Assembly: GCA_037127255.1 (NCBI GenBank)
Contig: JBANSL010000017.1
Coordinates: 73,439,357 to 73,503,356, forward strand
Reading direction: 5' to 3'
Source of the DNA: Persicaria tinctoria
Lineage: Eukaryota > Streptophyta > Magnoliopsida > Caryophyllales > Polygonaceae
DNA: 64,000 nucleotides
Below are positions 59,311 to 64,000 of this stretch, piece after piece (position 1 is the stretch's first letter; every line of letters starts with the position of its first letter). Below the pieces are notes generated by a model. That model made no database searches and was not told the DNA's origin. It saw only the letters and a list, made by a program, of their open reading frames with translations. Both the position numbers and the translations under genes were made by a program.

Positions 59311-59373
59311 AATGCAGAAGAGAGCTCCCCGCAACCATCTAAATTTATCTCTTCTGCTTTGCTGATCAGCCAT
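59146..59373 (-). CDS. Chimeric small frame: promoter-like DNA and start codon leading into array B (hypothetical)
   Basis: On the minus strand TATATATTTA (59445-59454) lies about 75 bases before an ATG (59373) that opens MADQQSRRDKFRWLRGALFC and then reads through the repeat as PSSEVVKPSSEAKNLLFGG and similar for 75 codons. Leader and start look like a plant gene 5' end. The repeat part is unlike any protein I know. It could be expressed as a transposon-driven chimeric transcript, or be chance. Confidence 0.3.
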   Translation of the reverse strand: MADQQSRRDKFRWLRGALFCIHGGRNPSSEVVKPSSEAKNLLFGGCENPSSEVGTPPLRRPKIPSSEAGTPLRRL

Positions 59374-59479
59374 GGATTCAAGAAAATAGGGAAGCTTTTC
59401 TTTAATTTTCTCTCTGGGTGTTGGGGAATGGGTGTGAAGAGGTGTAAATATATAGAGGCCGGTGGAGGTGACAATTACG

Positions 59480-60422
59480 GTTGATATTTCCTACTTTTTC
59501 TTGTTTTGATAGTACCCCTAAGTTTTTTCAAAATTTCGGTTTATTCCAAAAACTCATATTTTCTTCCTTTTAATGAATAAAACCACCATTTATTATTCAT
59601 TTCTTTACAAAAAACCCCATTTACTTTTAACATTGAACAAAACTATCTATTATTTAACTAAATTAAACACAAAAGTGACAAAATTATACCATTATTTTTT
59701 AAATTTTACAAAATTACATAGTATTATTTTCAAAAAATTTATCGCAAAATCACCCTTGTTTAATTTACAAAAAAAATTAGAACCAAATCACTATGGTTTT
59801 TAAAATTATACAGAGTACAAAAGATCTATTACTTTTCCATACTTTGCAAAAACACTCAATATTTGCTAAAATAATATTTAACACCTATTATTTTCCTAAA
59901 AACTATTTAACCTATACTTCACTAAGTCTAAACATTTGTAAATGTGATTGATCGATCAATTTAACCGAATACTCGATTAGAATTTTATTGAAAATGAAAA
60001 GTAAAATTTATTTATTTTATTTTCTTCTCTTATAAACGAAAAATATAATAAAATTTTAATCATTCTTATCTTATTAGGTTTTATGTATTCCAAACAAAAG
60101 AAATGAATAACACCTTCTTTTATTATATCAGAAGTGGTTTTGTGCATTTTTTTTAAAGCATAAAAGGTGATTTTGCGCAAAATATGGTTTTATGAAGTAT
60201 TTTTGTTCATAATATATACGTATGCTATGTGTTATATTATATATTATATACATAGTATATATACGTACATATATTATATAATATATACGTATGCTATGTG
60301 TGTATACATATATGATATATATACACTACGTTATTTTCTACTGTAGAAGAATCATATGAGTTGCTTATATTTTTATATAGTATAATATACATATACCGAT
60401 CCATATTATATATATACCATTA
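59480..60422. other. AT-rich DNA with short dispersed repeats
   Basis: Blocks such as ACAAAATTA..ATTATTTT repeat at 59600-59900. TATATACGTATGCTATGTG occurs twice (about 60216 and 60283). No gene. Confidence 0.5.
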
Positions 60423-60780
60423 GACTAACTCCAATGGTTAAGTGTGTAAATGTACATATATGCACAAAGTGCTTAAAAATGCACATCACTTTTTGATGTT
60501 TTACTCCATTGGTTAAATGTCATTTTATACACACCTATCTCTAAATAAATATGATTAAATTAAAAAGGAAAATAAAACAATAAAAAACAACCAATAGAAA
60601 TGACTTTACTTTATTGAAAAGTAATAAAAAGTTTTTGCACATGGGGGAGGTAGTGTGCTTATATTTGAGCACTTTGTGTGCAAATGTGCACATTTTAAAC
60701 ACTCAAAAGTAACCATTGGAGCACAATTTGTATCAAAATGTGCATATTTGAACATTTGCATCATGCCATTGGAGTTAGCC
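60423..60780. mobile_element. PIF/Harbinger-like MITE
   Basis: GACTAACTCCAATGG and the mirrored CCATTGGAGTTAGCC, with TTA on both sides (60420-60422 and 60781-60783). Interior has ATGTGCA-type repeats near both ends. 358 bp. Confidence 0.85.
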
Positions 60781-60783
60781 TTA

Positions 60784-62210
60784 CGGAAGTGATGTATATA
60801 AATTGTACATATAGGCAATTTAAATGAAGCCCAATTTCCTATGGCAGCCCAGCCCACTCAAGTAAGGCCTTGAGCTGGTTGAGAGTCAGCCGAGTGGACT
60901 CGGTCGAGTTGGCGAGTCGGCTCCGTCTTCCACCTTCAAACGAGCAGATTCAAACTTGCAATTAATCGACGGTTTCGTCCCAATAATTGGGGAAATCAAT
61001 GCCCATTGACTGCTATAGATAAGGACGTTGTGCTGGAAGCTCCAATCGATAGAATCCCATTGATTTCACCGCTGAATCTTTAACGTCAATTTCCCCCGTT
61101 TCGCGAAGTTCTCGGTCGTAACAGTCGAATTAATGGACGGATTACACAGCAATGATGAATGTAATTGATTTGGGGAATGAATTCGGAGATAACTGCGTCG
61201 CCAATTGGTGGTTATCCACTCCAAGTGAGCTCGGTATAAAAGGGGAGTCACTCTCCACTTTTCTAGTGCAATTCGTCCATACCCCTCACAATCTAAACTC
61301 TTCTCCTATTCCATCGTGTTCCTTGTATCTCCAGAAGCAATTATGTTCCAAAAATTAGTTCAATTACATACAAAATCCAAAACCCCTAAATTTACTAAGC
61401 CCTTTTCGTCGTCGTCGGACCACTGGTACGCCGCCGTGTCGACCGGAGTTCCACCGCCTGAGTTCGGAGCCACCGCCCACAGAAGTCGGAGACACCGAGC
61501 CACATCGAGCCACCGTGATTTCCTTCCAGTAGCAGGTGAAGGTTACGTTCCATGGCAATTCGATTTGGTGAAGAAGAAGGTGAAATAATTACACAAACCT
61601 TCCATACTTTTTGTTGTTTTCAACTTATGCCCTTTTCAGTTTTCGAAATTCCAGACTCTAACCCGTACTTTTATTTGGGGCATACATCGCTTTCAATTCC
61701 GTTAATTCGCAGAGAATAGGTTAATAATCATACGCCCATATGGAGATTTCGGTTCGAGATAAAAGCATTCAAACACGCACTTGCAATTTCAATCCTGACA
61801 AGTGACATTCCGAGCCTTTTATGCTCATCTGCGTGCTTTCGTGTCTAGTTGTTTTCTTTCCTTTTGTTGCTTGCCAAGTTAAATAAAATAAATTATAATT
61901 CACCTGTTTTGTGTAATTTATTTAACAGTCAGTTTGGGTTTGGCAAGTATAATTAGGTAAAGTTATTATTAGACCTTAATATAAAATAATCACATAGTTT
62001 ACCCACCATTTCTTTAATGCGTGATTTATTATTGTTCTTTCATGTTAAAATGGTTCTGTATGGAACATGTTATTTCGTTGATGTTTCCATCCGTTATTTT
62101 ATTTTACTCTATTTGGTATCCATGTTACCTTTAAATAATATGGATTACTTTTGTAATGTGTGATCACTTAAGATAAGTCATTAATCAATAGTGAGAATGT
62201 GAGGATTGTG
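60784..62210. other. Intergenic DNA, mixed composition
   Basis: 61390-61590 is GC-rich and gene-like (CGCCGTGTCGACCGGAGTTC) but unrecognised. A TATAAAAG lies at 61233. The rest is AT-rich. No gene supported. Confidence 0.4.
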
Positions 62211-63460
62211 TGTTACGATCGGAACTCAATTGAATCAAGATCAATTCAAGTAAAATGTAACAATCAATGTAAATCAAAGTGAAAGTGTAAAGTTAAGTGA
62301 AAGTGATGTGGTAGAGTCAGGTCGGGGCCGTTATTCCCCGGTCTTAAAGTTTCATGAAGCTCACACATTCCGAACGCGCATATATTATCTAACGGAATGT
62401 TACACTACCAAATAAAAAGGTAGTAGGTCGTTATCTGCTACTGAGAGCGGGACCGGTATCGTATGAGTAATTATTAATTATTAATTAAGAGGTGTGTTTC
62501 AAATGAAATGTGTAACCTATCAAAGTGTGTGTTGTGAAGCGTGTACACTATATCAAAGTGTTAAAATGTGTAACATTATATAAAGTTGTGCTCAAGCTAT
62601 TCAACGTGAGGAAAGTGAAGTTGTGTGCGTTCAAGCTATTCAACGTGAGAAAAGTGAAGTTGTGTTCAAGCTATTCAACGCGAGGAAAGTGAAGTTGTGT
62701 TAAAACTATTCAACGTGAGGAAAGTGAGTGAAGTGTGTGATAGACAATTGGTTTCATAGTGATCACAATTAATTCAAAGCTATATCATATCCCATCTGTA
62801 CTCAGGATATGGTTCCTAAGGGTGCTTGTCACCCACTTCTTATGTTATTCAATCCTTCAGGATTATCCGTGTCATAATAATTGTGTTGTCAAATTTTTTT
62901 ATCCCCTCTAAAATATTCTAATTAATAATCGCATTCGGGTTTAAATTCATACCATTAAAGGTCAATGAGTATAAATCTGAAGTAGTCCCAGTTTTCGAGC
63001 CGTCACTTGCTAGTTCTCGCGAACTAACCGTCCTTTGTTAATTTGGACGGCTAGGGGTTCATTGTCTTCGTACAATACCTCAGTCTCCAGTTCGCAGGTT
63101 AAGGTCGAGTCTCTGAAGAGAAGTTAAAGAAGAATAAGAAGACATTTTATTTTCGAAATTTAATTATTTAAATTTCTTAGAAAATATTGTATAAATTTTA
63201 AGTGTTTATTTTTACCAAGTCTTCCGCTGTAAGGTTTTATTGTATTGAATATTGTAATTTGAATTATGCGTTTAATAAATAAATAAATAAAAGATTTATT
63301 GTATTTTGAGACTTCCGCTATTTATATTTATTTTGTCATCATCTTGTTTATGGGAGCATGGTAGCATGTTCCTATAAGCCTAAGGTGGTTACGAAGACCT
63401 TAAAGTCCAAGTAATCACTGGTGCTGCAACATTCCCTCGTTTACAGAAGGGGGTGTTACA
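62211..63460. mobile_element. Gypsy-type LTR with an internal minisatellite
   Basis: Starts TGTTACGATCGG and ends GGGGGTGTTACA, the end pattern of chromovirus (Tekay-like) LTRs. 1.25 kb. The 5-bp flanks differ, so it is not a clean solo LTR. It abuts a Helitron helicase fragment at 63461. Confidence 0.6.
62585..62730. repeat. About 38-bp x 4 minisatellite inside the LTR
   Basis: Units TTCAAGCTATTCAACGTGAG followed by GAAAGTGAAGTTGTGT, 3-4 mismatches between copies. The last unit is truncated. Confidence 0.85.
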
Positions 63461-63731
63461 TATTATACCTCCGTTGATCACGATTACGGGTCCCAAACAA
63501 TTTCAGCTTCACATTAGCATCGGGACACATGGCAAATCGATCTCTGGCCATTCTATATATCTTGGACAATGGATTGAAGGTATCAATCATACACTTCAAA
63601 TCAGCTACAAGGGACTCATCCAACACATTAGAGCTGAACGAATAAAACACATTAATACTATGACACAAACTTATATTTTGATGATCGAATTTGTGAATGG
63701 AACAAAGATTATAGCTTAAATGGATGTTACC
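63461..63731 (-). pseudogene. Helitron replicase-helicase amino-terminal region fragment
   Basis: Minus-strand frame SSNVLDESLVADLKCMID, then IYRMARDRFAMC, NVKLKLFGTRNRDQRRYNM. This matches the region of plant Helitron proteins just before the conserved helitron-like domain (…L…D.N..VK.FR.AR…L.LIG.R..D.RRYN.P). It is cut exactly where the LTR begins. Shows that autonomous Helitrons once existed in this genome, which could have moved the short Helitrons at 31.8-34.6 kb. Confidence 0.6.
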
Positions 63732-63844
63732 TGAATCTATATAAACCTTAAAAGTTGTGTTCATGGGCAATTTATTGCCATTATTAACTCCACAAAAATT
63801 TTGCTATTTTTTCTTATATTCTCAATTTGCATCAAAATAACTTC

Positions 63845-63920
63845 TTTGACCCAATGGTAGTAGTTGTTGATGAGAATCCCATCATCCAAGGTTCAAACCT
63901 CAATAACTACATCTTTTATT
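63845..63920 (+). mobile_element. tRNA-like or SINE-like fragment
   Basis: ACCCAATGGTAGT (A-box like) and AAGGTTCAAACCTC (B-box like) about 50 bases apart. No tail visible. Possibly a SINE head. Confidence 0.4.
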
Positions 63921-64000
63921 TTATTTTCCTACTTTGGCATTTGTCATCTTTGTCATTTTATTTTATAATGCTTTTATATGATTAACTATGATTTTTTTTA

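Noticed and set aside
58793..59342. Two plus-strand frames of 172 and 175 codons
   Set aside because: Repeat translation through array B; the frame is open only because the unit lacks stops.

Overview
This is plant nuclear DNA, almost certainly from a eudicot. The evidence is intron-rich genes with GT-AG junctions, plant-type families (SPF/ULP2-class SUMO protease, spinster-like MFS carrier, R2R3-MYB) and a dense plant transposon load: copia, gypsy, LINE, SINE, hAT, Stowaway, Tourist, MULE and Helitron. I cannot fix the family. An asterid such as Lamiales is only a guess.

Three host genes can be followed codon by codon. (1) Positions 325-5799 (+) hold the 3' part, ten exons, of a ULP2-type SUMO protease with the catalytic His, Asp, Gln and Cys intact. 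(2) Positions 36284-44204 (+) hold a complete three-exon R2R3-MYB of 281 residues with a bHLH-contact motif, TT2-like. Its second intron is stretched to 7.0 kb, mostly by a rearranged gypsy-type element. (3) Positions 48967-55658 (-) hold a complete 16-exon spinster-like carrier of 494 residues. Its first intron appears to use a GC donor.

The rest is mobile DNA. 6-19.7 kb has a SINE, foldback elements, an RTE-like fragment, LINE-type elements, RNase H-like fragments and two hAT elements. A third of that stretch is one LINE split by a 1.25 kb solo LTR. 20.3-23.5 kb has a 5'-truncated copia element. 23.5-31 kb has hairpins, hAT and MULE-like elements and long AT/AG microsatellites. 31.8-34.7 kb has Helitron-type elements. 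34.9-35.8 kb has an LTR. 44.5-48.9 kb has LINE, MULE, hAT and Tourist elements.

The oddest region is 56.1-59.4 kb. A decayed copy of the ULP2 gene seen at the window's left end sits in the opposite orientation, next to a fragment of a PDS5 cohesin-cofactor gene. Two arrays of a 12-bp hairpin unit (CCTCCGAAGAGG, or C(UUCG)G-loop CCUCUUCGGAGG as minus-strand RNA) flank the PDS5 piece. A third, inverted array lies inside a LINE-like element at 9.1 kb. This looks like gene-fragment capture by an unidentified element. The second notable object is the MYB-intron retroelement at 37674-43405. It carries a long gag-led reading frame with most of pol deleted, and at one end an extra inverted LTR piece that lies inside the target-site duplication, as expected from self-integration or strand switching before insertion.
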